Assembly (NCBI GenBank): GCA_029266615.1 | Contig: JAQSWN010000141.1 | Span: forward strand, 1 to 43,307 | Source of the DNA: Polyangiaceae bacterium | Lineage (GTDB): Bacteria; Myxococcota_A; Polyangia; Polyangiales; Polyangiaceae | Direction of reading: 5' to 3' | DNA length: 43,307 nt | In this document: one piece after another, positions 23,549 through 31,807 of the stretch | Numbering within the stretch: position 1 is the first letter of the stretch | How the letters are laid out: the number at the start of each line of letters is the position of its first letter | Notes under the pieces: generated by a model | The model's database searches: none | Told to the model about the DNA's origin: nothing | Seen by the model: only the letters and a program-made list of their open reading frames with translations | Position numbers and translations under genes: made by a program

Positions 23549-24715
23549 TCACTTGCAGTCGATCAGCTGGAAATCATAGGCGATTAGCGGCGCCGTACCC
23601 GACACCGTGACCGAGTAGCTCGCCCCCACCTCGGCTTTCCAGCCGTCCGGCGCGACGCGAATGGCCTTGGCTTGCCCATACGTTCCCGTCAGCTGCTCCA
23701 CCTTCACCGGCTTGTTTTGCCCGCCCGAGGTGACGCTGACCTGAGCCTTGGAAAGGTCGATGTTCTTGCTCTGGATAGACCAGCCCGTCGCGTCCAGCGA
23801 GCGCTTGTAGGCGTCCACGTAGGCTTGCATCGGGAAGGGGCCGGGCGGGGGCCAGGCCATCCACGCCTTGTTGGCGGTGCCTTTGCCGCCGATGTTCTGC
23901 ATGCAGCTCGAGCCGTCCTTGCCCGCGGAGCCGAGGCCAATGGGACCAAGCTCGTTACTGAGGATGATGCGCCGGTGCCCGAACGTCGTGAGATTTCCGT
24001 CGTCGACCATGTAGGAGAGCACGCTCGACACGCCTGGGCCGCTCGAGATGTTGCTCGTACGAGCGCCTTGCGCGCCAACTTCCGAGTAGCACTTCCAGTC
24101 CAAGGGCGGCTCGTGCGAGAGCTTGTCGTTCGCGGTCATCATCAACGCGCATGCTTGAGCCTGCTCGTTGCGCGAGTCCTCGGTCACCACCGCAGGTAGA
24201 TCCGCGAGCCATCGGACGAGGTTGAACAGGCGCAGCGCGTTCGCGCGTCCGTCGGCCGAGATGTCCCCGACCATGCAGCCGTCGACCGAGCCGCTCCACG
24301 TGCCTTCAGCGAGGTTCGCGGTGTCCGCTTTCCAGCGCGTGCACGTTGCTTCTGCAGAGCGACCGCCCGTCGACATGCCGCCGCTTCCGCCGCCGCCCGT
24401 CGCGCTACCTCCGTTCGCCGCGCCAGCGCCACCTCCGTTCACGGCCCCGCCAGCGCCACCTGTGTTCGGGCTCCCCGCGCTGGCGTTATTACCTCCCGCG
24501 CCGCCGCTCGGGTTCCCCGCGCTCGCGGATGAACCGGCTTGGCTCGAGCTGCTCCCCGAGCTGCCCGGCGTGCCCGCGCTGCCGCCGCCTCCGTTCGCGG
24601 CCCCAGACTCTGGGGCACTCCCTGCTATGCCGTCTGGGGTGGAATTTTCTGAGCTCGAGCAGGCCGTGAGCAACGCTGCGAGAACACCGCAATTCAGGGC
24701 GACGAGAGCTCTCAT
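23549..24715 (-). CDS. CAP-domain (SCP/PR-1) lipoprotein
   Basis: A 388-aa lipoprotein. Signal MRALVALNCGVLAALLTAC with lipobox LTAC, then ~100 residues of Ser/Gly/Ala linker. The mature domain is a CAP domain: RLFNLVRWLADLPAVVTEDS, RNEQAQACALMMTANDKLSH and FGHRRIILSNELGPIGLGSA, with the His of LSHEPPLDW and the HRR motif as the usual CAP His residues. Several cysteines (DGCM, DWKCY, SSCMQN, LIDCK) suggest disulphides. The C-terminal ~90 residues (KAQVSVTSGGQNKPVKVEQL onward) form an Ig-like beta region. CAP proteins in bacteria are secreted with lipid-binding or unknown roles. The gene stands alone between two minus-strand operons. Confidence 0.88.
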   Translation of the reverse strand: MRALVALNCGVLAALLTACSSSENSTPDGIAGSAPESGAANGGGGSAGTPGSSGSSSSQAGSSASAGNPSGGAGGNNASAGSPNTGGAGGAVNGGGAGAANGGSATGGGGSGGMSTGGRSAEATCTRWKADTANLAEGTWSGSVDGCMVGDISADGRANALRLFNLVRWLADLPAVVTEDSRNEQAQACALMMTANDKLSHEPPLDWKCYSEVGAQGARTSNISSGPGVSSVLSYMVDDGNLTTFGHRRIILSNELGPIGLGSAGKDGSSCMQNIGGKGTANKAWMAWPPPGPFPMQAYVDAYKRSLDATGWSIQSKNIDLSKAQVSVTSGGQNKPVKVEQLTGTYGQAKAIRVAPDGWKAEVGASYSVTVSGTAPLIAYDFQLIDCK

Positions 24716-24770
24716 CTAGATAAGGTGTCCGGGGCGCGCAACGACGGATCACCTCCGGGCACGGCCGAGC

Positions 24771-26888
24771 TCAGGCCGACGCTTTGGCGGGCGAAAGGCT
24801 CCAGCGCCGCTCTAGCTTGGCCGCGAGCGCCCCCGTCTTCACGACAGGGCGACGAAATCGGAATACGAAGCGCACACCGAGGCCGATGTCGTTGTGAATC
24901 TCGAGCCGCCCGCCCTCGGCGCGACAAGCTTCCGCCGTTGCCGAGAGGCCGACGCCGCGGCCCGACAGATCCGTCACGTCCGACCGCGTGGAAAAGCCGT
25001 CGGCGAGCACCAGCTCCGCGAGCTGCGATTCGGGCGGGAGTTCGAGCCCGTTTGCCAAGGCCTTTTCACGGACGGCTTCGACGTCGATTCCGCCGCCGTC
25101 ATCCGCGACCTCGATGCAGATCTGCGTGTCGGTTTGCCAAGTGCGAAGCGTGATGTGACCTTCGGCGGGCTTACCGCGCTCACCTCGCAGCCGCGCGTCC
25201 TCGATGCCGTGATCTACGGCGTTGCGGACGACATGCACCAGCGTAGGCCAGAAGCTTTGGAGGTACGTTGCCGGCAAGCGCAGGTCGTTGTGCTCCACTT
25301 CGACTTTGACCGCCTTCCCGAGCCGCTTGGCGACGTGTTCCACTTGGCCACGTAGCCGCGTCAAGTGCTCGGCCGTGCGCGACCAGGTCCACACCTCGAC
25401 CATGCGCAGAATTTCCTGGTAGTCCTTGCGCTCCATCAGGCTGGACACCAATGCCGCATGCTCGTCCGATTTTACCTCGAACACGCTTTCGTCGAGCGAG
25501 CTCAAGAACGTTTCGATGCTGGTGAGCTTGGCGCGGAACAAGCCGGCGAGCGCGGCCACGTCCACTGCGTCCGGCAAGTCCCCGGACTCGGCCATGCGAT
25601 CCTCGACGGCGTGGCAGGCCCGCGCGACGCTAGCGAGGCCGTAGATGGCGACGTTGCCCTTCAGGGTGTGCAAGTTGCGCTTCACCGTGATCGAGTCCGT
25701 CTCCGCGTCGAACGACTGAATCAGCCGCTCCGCGTCGGCGACGAAAGCGGAAAATCCCTGCTTGTCGGACAGAAGCTTGGCGACCAACGTCTGCTGCTCG
25801 CGCGCATCCTGCTCGGCGCGCTCGGACTGAACGCGCTCGGTCACGTCGCGCACCAGCACGAGCAAGGACACGTCGGAGGTGTCGTTTGCGACCTGCCGAT
25901 ACGAAAGCTCGAGAAACAAGCCTTCCCGTTCGATGCGTCGCGGTAGCTGCTCGACCGCGGCATCCCACGGAAAAACGTCGGAAAATAGCTGTTCGAGCCC
26001 CATCTCGAAGGCGGCCTGCCGGTCTTCGTCCGTCGGAAAGAAGTACGCCGCGGCGCTGACGCCAGCGCGCGCTTCCCCGAACCAGCGCGCGGCCGCTGCC
26101 GAGCTGTCACCGGCCAGCATGCCGTCGCCTCGCACGCCGATGATTCCGTCCCCGGTGCTGTCCAACACCAAGCGTAGCGAGCGTTCGCGCTCCGCCAGCG
26201 CCTGCGTGCGCACCTTGACCAAACCTTCCAGGTTTTGGTTCAGGTCCGTCACTTCCCGCATCGTGCGGCGAATGCCGAGGAAGATCACCGTGCCGAAGCC
26301 GGCCGCGAGCAGGGCCGCGGCGACAGAGACACCGAGTAGCGTGCGACGCGCGTTCTCGTAAGTCGCGTGCGTCTTCTTGACTTGCTCTCCCAGCCGCTGT
26401 TCGTTGGCCTTCACCAGCTTGCCGATCACGCCTTCCCAAGACACCGGGTCCTTGGCGTGCTCCGTGGACAGCGGGACTGCGTTCGGTTCGCCGGCCTTGG
26501 CGGCGTTGCGCACGCGCGTGTTCAGCAGGAGCCAGCGCTCCCGGGCGCCGCGAATGTCGGCGACGGCCTGGCGATCCGCGCTCGGCATCAGCTTGGCGTA
26601 CTTTTCGATTTGCTCGAGCAGCTCCTTGGCGGCGGTGCCCTGCTTCTTGTCCATGCCCTGGCGTTCCTGCGCCGACGTGGAGAGCAAGTAGTCGCGCTCG
26701 AGCACGACCATGCTCCGGAAGAGGCGCCGCGAATGGGTGATCGCGAGGAGGCGCTCCATGTCGCTCTTCACCACGCCGTCCAGCGCGGCGTCCAAACGGC
26801 CGAGCGCGCTCCACCCCGCGGTGGCGCTGGCGGCGACCGCGAGCAAGAGGGCCGCCACGAGCAGCACGAATCGCAGGGTGAGCTTCAT
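24771..26888 (-). CDS. Membrane-bound CheA-like hybrid histidine kinase without CheW domain
   Basis: A 705-aa kinase. TM1 is at residues 5-25, an extracytoplasmic four-helix-bundle-like domain follows to ~175, then TM2 (LLGVSVAAALLAAGFGTVIF). Next come a coiled-coil linker (DLNQNLEGLVKVRTQALAER), a PAS domain (SLRLVLDSTGDGIIG), an HPt domain with phospho-acceptor His407 (KRNLHTLKGNVAIYG), and a CheA-type ATPase: HVVRNAVDHGIEDARLRGER, VADDGGGID, DLSGRGVGLSAT. There is no P3 dimerisation or CheW-like P5 domain. It is the third gene of an operon behind a soluble MCP-like protein and CheY, 8 bp after cheY, so it presumably phosphorylates that CheY. Stand-alone CheA-type kinases with their own sensor are unusual but known in myxobacteria. 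Confidence 0.88.
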   Translation of the reverse strand: MKLTLRFVLLVAALLLAVAASATAGWSALGRLDAALDGVVKSDMERLLAITHSRRLFRSMVVLERDYLLSTSAQERQGMDKKQGTAAKELLEQIEKYAKLMPSADRQAVADIRGARERWLLLNTRVRNAAKAGEPNAVPLSTEHAKDPVSWEGVIGKLVKANEQRLGEQVKKTHATYENARRTLLGVSVAAALLAAGFGTVIFLGIRRTMREVTDLNQNLEGLVKVRTQALAERERSLRLVLDSTGDGIIGVRGDGMLAGDSSAAAARWFGEARAGVSAAAYFFPTDEDRQAAFEMGLEQLFSDVFPWDAAVEQLPRRIEREGLFLELSYRQVANDTSDVSLLVLVRDVTERVQSERAEQDAREQQTLVAKLLSDKQGFSAFVADAERLIQSFDAETDSITVKRNLHTLKGNVAIYGLASVARACHAVEDRMAESGDLPDAVDVAALAGLFRAKLTSIETFLSSLDESVFEVKSDEHAALVSSLMERKDYQEILRMVEVWTWSRTAEHLTRLRGQVEHVAKRLGKAVKVEVEHNDLRLPATYLQSFWPTLVHVVRNAVDHGIEDARLRGERGKPAEGHITLRTWQTDTQICIEVADDGGGIDVEAVREKALANGLELPPESQLAELVLADGFSTRSDVTDLSGRGVGLSATAEACRAEGGRLEIHNDIGLGVRFVFRFRRPVVKTGALAAKLERRWSLSPAKASA

Positions 26889-26895
26889 GGGTTCC

Positions 26896-27270
26896 TCAGG
26901 CGGCTTCGACGAGCTTCTTCAAGGTGGCAATGAGCAGCGTGGCGTTGAATGGCTTGATCATCCAGCCGGTGGCGCCGGCCGCCTTCGCCCGTTTCACCAG
27001 CGCGGCTTGGCCTTCGGTGGTGAGCATCACGACGGGAAGGCGGAGGTGCCGCGGATCCTTCTTCACGGACTCGAGCATCTCGATGCCGTTCATGCGCGGC
27101 ATGTTCACGTCGCAGACCACCGCGGCGAGCTGCGTGCTCTTGCTGATGCGCTCCTTACCGTCGACGCCGTCGACCGCTTCCTCGACGTCGAATCCGGCGC
27201 CTTCCAGCGCCATGCGCACCTGCTGCCGCACCGTGGCCGAGTCGTCGACAATCAAGATCTTCTTACCCAT
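26896..27270 (-). CDS. CheY-like single-domain response regulator
   Basis: A 124-aa receiver domain alone: D9-D10 acidic pair, phospho-acceptor D54 (VVCDVNMPRMNG), T84 and K106 (MIKPFNA). KPFNATLLIATLKKL at the end is the typical alpha-5 face. Start ATG 27270; a clear Shine-Dalgarno is not visible. It lies 8 bp upstream of the CheA-like kinase gene and 33 bp downstream of the receptor-like gene, making it the probable phosphate acceptor of the module. With no DNA-binding output, it should act by protein contact, for instance on a motor or polarity protein. Confidence 0.95.
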   Translation of the reverse strand: MGKKILIVDDSATVRQQVRMALEGAGFDVEEAVDGVDGKERISKSTQLAAVVCDVNMPRMNGIEMLESVKKDPRHLRLPVVMLTTEGQAALVKRAKAAGATGWMIKPFNATLLIATLKKLVEAA

Positions 27271-27302
27271 GCGATTATCCCGAGGTCCCTTCTACGAAAG
27301 CG

Positions 27303-28460
27303 TCAGAACAACATCATCTCGCCCGGTGCGGCCGTCGCTTCGCCATCGCCCTCATCGGGCGTGCGGAGGGCGATCACGTCGCCCGCGAAGTGCTCGTCGC
27401 TGCGTTGAATGTCCGCGAACCCGACGCCGTGCGTCCCCGAGCGCGGATCCGCGAGCGCGGCGAGCACGCTGCTCGAAAGCCGCCGCAGCACCGCGTCCAC
27501 GCTCAGCAGCCGCTGCGCACAAGCATCCTGAAACGACAGGTGGGAGAGCGCTTCTCGAGAGCTTTGCACGACCCGCTCCGTGCGCTCGTCGCCGCGGGTG
27601 AGCGCCTCCGTCGTGCGACGCTCGAACTCCGCGCTGCTCTGCTCCAGCTCCGCGAGCTCCTGCCGCATTTGCTCGGAGAAAGCGGCGGAGGTGTCGCGGA
27701 TTTCGGCGCTCTGGCGGCCGATTTCCGGCATCGACCCGAGCAACGTCTGCGCTAAGTCGCGCACCTGCCGGTTCGCAGAGTCCATCTCCGTGCTCAGCCG
27801 CGTCATCTCCTCGGCCAAGACTCCGAAGGCGCTGCCCTGGCCGCCGAGGCGCGCGGCCTCAATCGCGGCGTTGAACGACAGCAGGCGCGCTTGAAACGCG
27901 ACCTTTTCTACGCTGCGCCCAATGTCCGCAATGCGCTGCGAAGCCTCTTCGGAGCCGCGCACGGTACGGTCGTGCTTTTCGATGATCTGCCGCATGCGCT
28001 CCAGGTAGTCGCGCACGGCGTGCGATTGACGGGCCGCCAGCTGCGGCACCCCGACCCGCTCTTGCGAGCCCGTGAGCTCCGCGAGCGTCTGCCGCAACTC
28101 GTGCACCTGCGCTTGCGCTTCGCTGACGATGTGTTGCAAAGAGCTGCCCACCGCCAAGACCTCGCGTTCCGAGGTCTGGTTCACACCTTTGATGCGCCCG
28201 AGCACGTCGTCTCGCGCCGTTTGCATCAGCTGCCCCGCGTTCTCGGCGATGTGGCCCAGATCGGGGCCCGGCTCCGGCGCTGGTGCTACGGCCGCGGTCG
28301 GCATAATCGAAGAGACGGCAAGCAGCGGCGTCTCTTCGCGGGGGACCGCGGGCTCCGCCAGGCCGGGGTCGAGCGATACGGCCCAGCCCTGAAACATTGC
28401 CCCGAGCCGTGCGCGCAGCGCGCCCACGGCGGGCCTACCTTCGTTGGTGGAGGCTGCCAA
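27303..28460 (-). CDS. Soluble methyl-accepting chemotaxis-like protein
   Basis: A 385-aa protein with no membrane helix. Residues ~60-330 are coiled coil with a receptor-like hairpin tip: VEKVAFQARLLSFNAAIEAA followed by RLGGQGSAFGVLAEEM is close to the conserved MCP core (A-x-Q-T-N-L-L-A-L-N-A-A-I-E-A-A-R-A-G-E), with changes in the canonical hairpin (FQARLLSFN instead of xQTNLLALN). The C-terminus (FADIQRSDEHFAGDVIALRT) is unassigned. First gene of the receptor-CheY-CheA operon. TTG 28460 is the longest start; ATG 28397 (MFQGWAVSLDPG) may be the true one, removing a 21-residue basic extension. It may signal from the cytoplasm or a polar cluster. No CheW, CheR or CheB genes are in the window. 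Confidence 0.85.
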   Translation of the reverse strand: MAASTNEGRPAVGALRARLGAMFQGWAVSLDPGLAEPAVPREETPLLAVSSIMPTAAVAPAPEPGPDLGHIAENAGQLMQTARDDVLGRIKGVNQTSEREVLAVGSSLQHIVSEAQAQVHELRQTLAELTGSQERVGVPQLAARQSHAVRDYLERMRQIIEKHDRTVRGSEEASQRIADIGRSVEKVAFQARLLSFNAAIEAARLGGQGSAFGVLAEEMTRLSTEMDSANRQVRDLAQTLLGSMPEIGRQSAEIRDTSAAFSEQMRQELAELEQSSAEFERRTTEALTRGDERTERVVQSSREALSHLSFQDACAQRLLSVDAVLRRLSSSVLAALADPRSGTHGVGFADIQRSDEHFAGDVIALRTPDEGDGEATAAPGEMMLF

Positions 28461-28712
28461 GCAATGCGTGGGAACGTCTCGCTACGCCCCCCAGTTAAGT
28501 CGTTTTCGAGACGGCATTTCATCCTAGCTATCTCAGGCTGGGACTTAGCCAAGCCTTTCGCGGGGTTCCAGACGCCGCGGGTCATGACCGTCGGGGGCGC
28601 CGCTTCGTAGCAGGGCGCGTCCGTGCAGAAGCGGCAGGCCCCAGCTCAAACGTGCATGACCTTGCCCGGCGCCTCACCGCGCCCGCGAGTCCTCGTGAGC
28701 GTAAAACGCCTC

Positions 28713-29180
28713 TCAGCGGCTCAGCTGCCGGTGCGCCTCGAACAAGATGATTCCCAGAGACACCGCGAGGTTCAAGCTTTGCGTCTCGCCCCGCGTGGCA
28801 ATCGTCACCTTCTGGTGAGAGGCCGACACGACCCCCGAGGGGAGCCCGCTGCTCTCGGAGCCGAACAGCAGGAAGTCGTCCGGCTCGAAGTCGAAGCGTG
28901 TGAGCGGCGTCGCGCTCTCATCCGCCACCGTTGCGATGACGCGGGCCCGTGAAGCGCTCAAGAATGCTTCCGGCTCCTCCACGCGCTCCCAGCGAATCTT
29001 GCCGAACGCGCCGGCAGAAACGACGCGCATCTCCCGAGTGCGCGCCTTGCCGTAGCGCTCGCGCACCAGCCGCCACGGGTCGAAGATGAAGCATTCTCGA
29101 TGGCCGAGCACCTCCAACGTCCGCGCCAGCACACACAAGTTCCGGAAGTCCTGTGGGGCGTACAGAAAGACGTTCACCAT
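28713..29180 (-). CDS. SpoU/TrmH-family RNA 2'-O-methyltransferase
   Basis: A 155-aa protein in the SPOUT (trefoil-knot) superfamily. ATG 29180 (MVNVFLYAPQDFRNL) is the likely start; an in-frame GTG upstream adds 12 residues without family similarity. Motif 1 is FRNLCVLARTLEVLGH (usual N-x-G-x-x-x-R), motif 2 DFLLFGSESSGLP, motif 3 IATRGETQSLNLAVSLGIIL, the SAM-binding knot. Length is like TrmL (tRNA cytidine-34/uridine-34 methyltransferase), though the motif 1 Asn-x-Gly is altered to Asn-Leu-Cys. The specific RNA target cannot be told from sequence. Single gene, divergent from the glutathione peroxidase gene. Confidence 0.9.
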   Translation of the reverse strand: MVNVFLYAPQDFRNLCVLARTLEVLGHRECFIFDPWRLVRERYGKARTREMRVVSAGAFGKIRWERVEEPEAFLSASRARVIATVADESATPLTRFDFEPDDFLLFGSESSGLPSGVVSASHQKVTIATRGETQSLNLAVSLGIILFEAHRQLSR

Positions 29181-29377
29181 GGGAGAGCGGCCTTTGTACC
29201 GCACAAGTTCGGACAACGGTCTCGAGGCATTCCTAGATTCTCGAGTTAGAGAAGGCTGGTAGCGCTGTCATGAAGCGGGCGTGGAGCCGACCATGCTACC
29301 TTGCGTGCGTGGTTCATCGTCGGCATGCGGCTCGGACCCGCTTGACGACGGGTCGGTATCGCTCGATAGCCACTCTC

Positions 29378-29971
29378 ATGACTCGGCCTGCCGTGACCGC
29401 GCTCGTCGCGACCCTGAGTGCAGCGGCGCTTTTTACGGCTTGCGAGCGCACGCCGCCAAACAAGGCGAGCGAGGTGGGAGAGGCGAACATGAGCATTTAC
29501 GAGATTGAGACGAAGACGCTCGAGGGGAAACCGGCCTCCTTGTCGGAGTACCGCGGCCAAGTCGCCCTGCTCGTCAACGTGGCGAGCGAGTGCGGTTACA
29601 CGCCGCAGTACGCGGGCCTGCAGAAGCTGTACGAGCGCTTCAAAGCCCAGGGTTTCGTCGTGCTCGGCTTTCCGAGTAACGATTTCGGCAAGCAAGAGCC
29701 GGGCTCAGCGGAGGAGATTCGAGCCTTCTGCTCCAGCCGCTACCGCGTGGACTTTCCGATGCTCGAGAAGGTCGTCACGAAGGCGGGGCCGCAGCAATCG
29801 CCCGTTTACGCGGCGCTCGGCAAGTCCACCGGCTCCCTGCCGGAGTGGAACTTCGGCAAATACCTGGTCGGCCGCAACGGCAAGGTTCTTAAGTTCTACC
29901 CCTCGGACGTCAAGCCGGAAGACGCTTCGTTGGTGCAGGCCATCGAAGGCGCGCTCGCCGCCGGCAGCTGA
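29378..29971 (+). CDS. Glutathione peroxidase family lipoprotein
   Basis: A 197-aa thiol peroxidase. ATG 29378 gives a lipoprotein signal (ALVATLSAAALFTAC, Cys22). The catalytic motif is NVASECGYTPQYAGLQKLYE with peroxidatic Cys72 (a Cys, not selenocysteine, TGC codon); further family blocks are GFVVLGFPSNDFGKQEPGS and WNFGKYLVGRNGKVL with the conserved Trp and Asn. Bacterial members usually use thioredoxin rather than glutathione. FPSNDFG replaces the usual FPCNQFG, so the second (resolving-type) Cys seen in many homologues is missing; C at SSRYR (AFCSSRY) may resolve instead. Anchoring in the envelope suggests protection of membrane lipids or periplasmic proteins from peroxides. Confidence 0.9.
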   Translation: MTRPAVTALVATLSAAALFTACERTPPNKASEVGEANMSIYEIETKTLEGKPASLSEYRGQVALLVNVASECGYTPQYAGLQKLYERFKAQGFVVLGFPSNDFGKQEPGSAEEIRAFCSSRYRVDFPMLEKVVTKAGPQQSPVYAALGKSTGSLPEWNFGKYLVGRNGKVLKFYPSDVKPEDASLVQAIEGALAAGS

Positions 29972-30031
29972 CGCCACGCGTATCCTGGCTCGTGGGCGGT
30001 GCGTATTAGCTCTCGAAGGAGAGTGACGCAC

Positions 30032-30820
30032 ATGCTGGAAGGAAAAGTAGCGGTTATTTACGGCGCGGGCGGCGCCATTGGCAGCGCGGTGGCGCGCGCC
30101 TTCGCGGACGAAGGGGCGAAAGTGTTCGTCACCGGCCGTCGCCTCGATCCGCTCCAGGCGCTCGTCGCAGAGATCCGCGCCGCGGGCGGCTTCGCGGAGG
30201 GGGCGGAGGTGGACGCCCTGGACGAGGACGCGATCGACACCCACCTGCGCGCTGTGGTCGATAGAGCGGCGCGCGTCGACGTTTCCTTCAACGCCGTCGG
30301 CCTTCCGAACGCGACGATCTTGGGCGTTCCTTTGGTCGAGTTGGAGCTCGAGCAGCTGTCGGCGCCGCTGCTGCGTTACACGACATCGTATTTCCTCACC
30401 GCGCGTCTGGCCGCCCGACGCATGGTGCCCCAGCGGTCGGGCGTGATCATGACCGCGACTGCCCTGCACGCGCGCACGGGGTTGCCGTTGGTTGGCGGCT
30501 ACGGCCTGGCCATGGCCGCCAAGGAGGCGCTCACCCGGCAGCTCTCCGCCGAGCTCGCTCCTCAGGGCATTCGTGTCGTCGGTTTGCGGCCCTACGCGAT
30601 GCCGGAAACTCCGACCATTCGCGACGCTTTCGAGCCGCGCGCGAAGGCCTCCGGTCTGAGCTGGGCGCAGTGGCAGGAGATGCTGGCCGCGAGAACGCAC
30701 GCTCGCCGATTGATGACGCTGACGGAGCTCACGGCGATGGCCACGTTCCTCGCGTCCGAACGAGCCAGCGGTATGACGGGTACGACCGTGAACCTCACGC
30801 TCGGCAGCGTGGACGACTAA
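30032..30820 (+). CDS. SDR-family protein lacking the catalytic Ser-Tyr-x3-Lys
   Basis: A 262-aa Rossmann protein, ATG 30032 preceded by a good Shine-Dalgarno (AAGGAGAG). The cofactor site is intact (VIYGAGGAIGSAVARAFADE, an acceptable TGxxxGxG variant; VTGRR after beta-2 suggests NADP). The active site is not: where SDRs have S-x12-Y-x3-K this protein has TATALHARTGLPLVGGYGLA then MAAKEALTRQL, so the Ser position is Ala/Thr, Tyr is kept, and the Lys four residues later is Met. NNAG is replaced by FNAVG. The fold and length are normal and the frame is intact, so it is either a divergent enzyme or a cofactor-binding regulator. Its stop overlaps that of the convergent ECF sigma factor gene by 3-4 bp. 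Confidence 0.85.
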   Translation: MLEGKVAVIYGAGGAIGSAVARAFADEGAKVFVTGRRLDPLQALVAEIRAAGGFAEGAEVDALDEDAIDTHLRAVVDRAARVDVSFNAVGLPNATILGVPLVELELEQLSAPLLRYTTSYFLTARLAARRMVPQRSGVIMTATALHARTGLPLVGGYGLAMAAKEALTRQLSAELAPQGIRVVGLRPYAMPETPTIRDAFEPRAKASGLSWAQWQEMLAARTHARRLMTLTELTAMATFLASERASGMTGTTVNLTLGSVDD

Positions 30821-31725
30821 TTCACGTCCGTAACGACGCGTGACGCCGCGTGCTCGAGCATCCACGGACACAGGAGGTAGTCGGAAATGTGAGCGATCTG
30901 CTCGTCCACGACCTCGAAGCGCACGACGCCGGTCGCCTTCCAACCCTGCTCCCACAGGTGCACGACCACGACCGGCTCGCCTTCGACGTGACCCAGCGAA
31001 AGCCGCCACGGCGTGGGCCAGCCCGCGTACGTCGTGAAGTAGGGCGAGTCCACGAGCTTGCCCACGTAACGATCCGCGACGCGGAGCTGGGCGTCGGCGC
31101 TGATGAGCTCTCGCAAACCGTCCCAGTCTCGCTCATTGAAGCGATCCACATAGAGCGAAAGCAGCTGCGCTCGTTCGGCAGACGGCGTCGAGATGAGCGG
31201 GGTAACCGGGGGCAATTCGGCCAGCTTCGAACGCCCGCGGTTGAGAGCCGCTTTGACGCCGCCGACGGTGGAGCCAACTAGCTCGGCGGTTTCTTCCAGC
31301 GAGTAGTCGAGCACGTCCTTCAGCAACACGCATGCGCGCTCCTTCGGCGGAAGAGCGAGCACCAAGTGCTCCACCGCGCGCTCCAGCGGCGCGACGGGCT
31401 CGAACGCGTCCACCACGCCCTCCGCCGGCTCGGCCACCGCCGACTCCGCGTCGCGTCGAACGCCACGTCGGCGAAGGAAGTCCACGCAGCCGTGGTGGGC
31501 AATTCGAAACAACCACGGCGCGAGCGGCCGCGAGGTGTCGAATGTCTCTAGGCTGCGATAGGCTCGAAAGAGCGCCTCTTGAGCGACGTCTTCTCCGTCC
31601 AAGACGGAGCCGGTCATGCGCGCGCAGTAGCGATGCAAGCGGGGGCGGAGGGTCGCCACCGTTTCCAAAAAGGTGCGGTACCTGGGCTCGAAAGATCCAG
31701 ACAAAGGCGCCGAGGGGGCGTTCAT
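30817..31725 (-). CDS. ECF sigma factor with SnoaL-like C-terminal domain
   Basis: A 302-aa sigma-70 family factor. Region 2: LRPRLHRYCARMTGSVLDGE followed by DVAQEALFRAYRSLETFDTS and PWLFRIAHHGCVDFLRRRG. Region 4: LVLALPPKERACVLLKDVLD, then YSLEETAELVGSTVGGVKAA (helix-turn-helix) and LNRGRSKL. From ~190 to the end is a SnoaL/NTF2-like domain (YVDRFNERDWDGLRELISAD, TPWRLSLGHVEGEPVVVVHL), as in SigJ/ECF41-like groups where the extension modulates activity in place of an anti-sigma factor. No anti-sigma gene is adjacent, which agrees. It converges with the catalytically altered SDR gene; the stop codons overlap. Confidence 0.92.
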   Translation of the reverse strand: MNAPSAPLSGSFEPRYRTFLETVATLRPRLHRYCARMTGSVLDGEDVAQEALFRAYRSLETFDTSRPLAPWLFRIAHHGCVDFLRRRGVRRDAESAVAEPAEGVVDAFEPVAPLERAVEHLVLALPPKERACVLLKDVLDYSLEETAELVGSTVGGVKAALNRGRSKLAELPPVTPLISTPSAERAQLLSLYVDRFNERDWDGLRELISADAQLRVADRYVGKLVDSPYFTTYAGWPTPWRLSLGHVEGEPVVVVHLWEQGWKATGVVRFEVVDEQIAHISDYLLCPWMLEHAASRVVTDVN

Positions 31726-31807
31726 GGCGACAACTACGCGCGCAGAGGGGCCTAGGATACTACGCGCTCGCTCGCGCCCTCGGAAAATTCATCCCCGCTC
31801 GATTCGC

